Assembly: GCA_011800805.1 (NCBI GenBank)
Contig: MPNW01000014.1
Location: 360,158 to 424,157, forward strand
Direction of reading: 5' to 3'
Source: Hirudo medicinalis
Lineage: Eukaryota; Annelida; Clitellata; Hirudinida; Hirudinidae
Length of the DNA stretch: 64,000 nt
Position numbers and translations under genes: made by a program. Positions within the stretch are counted from its first letter, which is position 1. Each line of letters opens with the position of its first letter. Below, one piece after another: positions 63,441 through 64,000 of the stretch. The notes beneath the pieces are model-generated. The model was not told the DNA's origin. It saw nothing but the letters and a program-made list of their open reading frames with translations, and made no database searches.

Positions 63441-63661
63441 ATCTTCAGACATCCACTCTTACATCATGGATCATCCAATCAATTCAGATCTGAATTTTCC
63501 CGTACCACCTTCAAAAAATTCTCCATATGTTGTCGAGGTCCACTCTTGTTCTCCTCTCTACCATCATCCCTTACTTCTGTAAACAGTCTCTCAATATTTA
63601 AATCCAGTCTTAAACAATACATTCTGTCGAGTTGTTGAGATTTACATTTCCTCACCCCTTT
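63441..63661 (+). mobile_element. 3' end of a LINE, same family as the copy at 6770
   Basis: The plus strand spells SDIHSYIMDHPINSDLNFPV then PPSKNSPYVVEV, differing from the minus-strand copy at about 7045-6945 by two or three residues. It then loses frame and continues to the nucleotide string ACATTTCCTCACCCC that lies at the same place in the other copy (6850-6835 on the minus strand). Only the last 220 bases are present before the tandem array starts. Confidence 0.85.
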
Positions 63662-64000
63662 ACCTGTTGTATCATTTATTTTACCTGTTGTATCATTTAT
63701 TTTATCTGTTGTATCATTTATTTTACCTGTTGTATCATTTATTTTACCTGTTGTATCATTTATTTTACCTGTTGTATCATTTATTTTATCTGTTGTATCA
63801 TTTATTTTATCTGTTGTATCATTTATTTTACCTGTTGTATCATTTATTTTATCTGTTGTATCATTTATTTTACCTGTTGTATCATTTATTTTATCTGTTG
63901 TATCATTTATTTTATCTGTTGTATCATTTATTTTATCTGTTGTATCATTTATTTTATCTGTTGTATCATTTATTTTATCTGTTGTATCATTTATTTTATC
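63662..64000 (+). repeat. 21-bp minisatellite derived from the LINE 3' end, running off the window
   Basis: Sixteen full units and the start of a seventeenth, of ACCTGTTGTATCATTTATTT plus T, with a strict 21-base period (unit starts 63662, 63683, 63704 and so on to 63998). The only variation is C or T at the second base. In order the units are C C T C C C T T C T C T T T T T T. The other LINE copy has a single version of this unit at the same place (ATCTGTTGTGTTATTTATTT plus T on the minus strand near 6832-6812). Confidence 0.97.

Noticed and set aside
63662..64000. CRISPR-like regular repeat array
   Set aside because: Units are head-to-tail with no spacers, the unit is part of a LINE, and the genome is eukaryotic.

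Overview
This is an AT-rich stretch of animal nuclear DNA carrying about twenty protein-coding loci, most of them broken into small exons with GT..AG introns of tens to a few hundred bases. The content is metazoan: T-box and achaete-scute transcription factors, a DOK-type PH/PTB adaptor, an InaF-motif membrane protein, tyrosinase, LBP/BPI, a CUB/LDLa receptor and an aromatic amino acid decarboxylase. The phylum cannot be fixed from the window. The short introns, the highly divergent T-boxes and the non-LTR/SINE content argue against a vertebrate and suit a small-bodied or early-branching invertebrate. All gene models below were made by hand, by reading splice sites and matching remembered family motifs; nothing was searched.

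Layout. 1-6.8 kb: the 3' end of a choline-transporter-like gene (+), a BAP18 chromatin-reader subunit (-) and a single-exon achaete-scute-like bHLH gene (+). 6.8-11 kb: a decayed LINE (-), a SINE and an unidentified coding segment (+). 12.1-17.1 kb: RNF10 (-) head-to-head with ribosomal protein eL42 (+). 17.3-24.7 kb: LINE pieces, the RNase T2 gene (-) and a SINE with a clear tRNA-like head. 24.9-29.8 kb: GPALPP1 (+) convergent with a decarboxylase (-). 32.4-37 kb: a DOK adaptor (-) head-to-head with an InaF-motif gene (+), then RNA polymerase I subunit POLR1F (-). 38.4-42 kb: a LINE scrap beside a hAT transposase scrap, then unidentified coding pieces. 42.2-51.9 kb: three minus-strand genes in a row, namely tyrosinase, a CUB-LDLa-TM receptor and LBP/BPI. 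52.3-53.3 kb: an unidentified small protein (+). 53.8-59.4 kb: two neighbouring T-box genes (-). 62.8-63.2 kb: an unidentified exon (-). 63.4-64 kb: the 3' end of a LINE running into a 21-bp tandem array that leaves the window.

The genes do not form one pathway. They fall into housekeeping genes (RNF10, eL42, POLR1F, GPALPP1, BAP18), developmental regulators (bHLH, two T-boxes) and secreted or membrane proteins (RNase T2, tyrosinase, LBP/BPI, CUB-LDLa, DOK, InaF). The points most worth following are: a T-box gene with about 135 extra residues inside its DNA-binding domain and a degenerate T-box neighbour; a class II tRNA-derived SINE whose copies carry two different 3' tails, one of them shared with a local LINE; a minisatellite that grew out of the LINE 3' end with a period of exactly seven codons; and a candidate 27-nt intron in BAP18.
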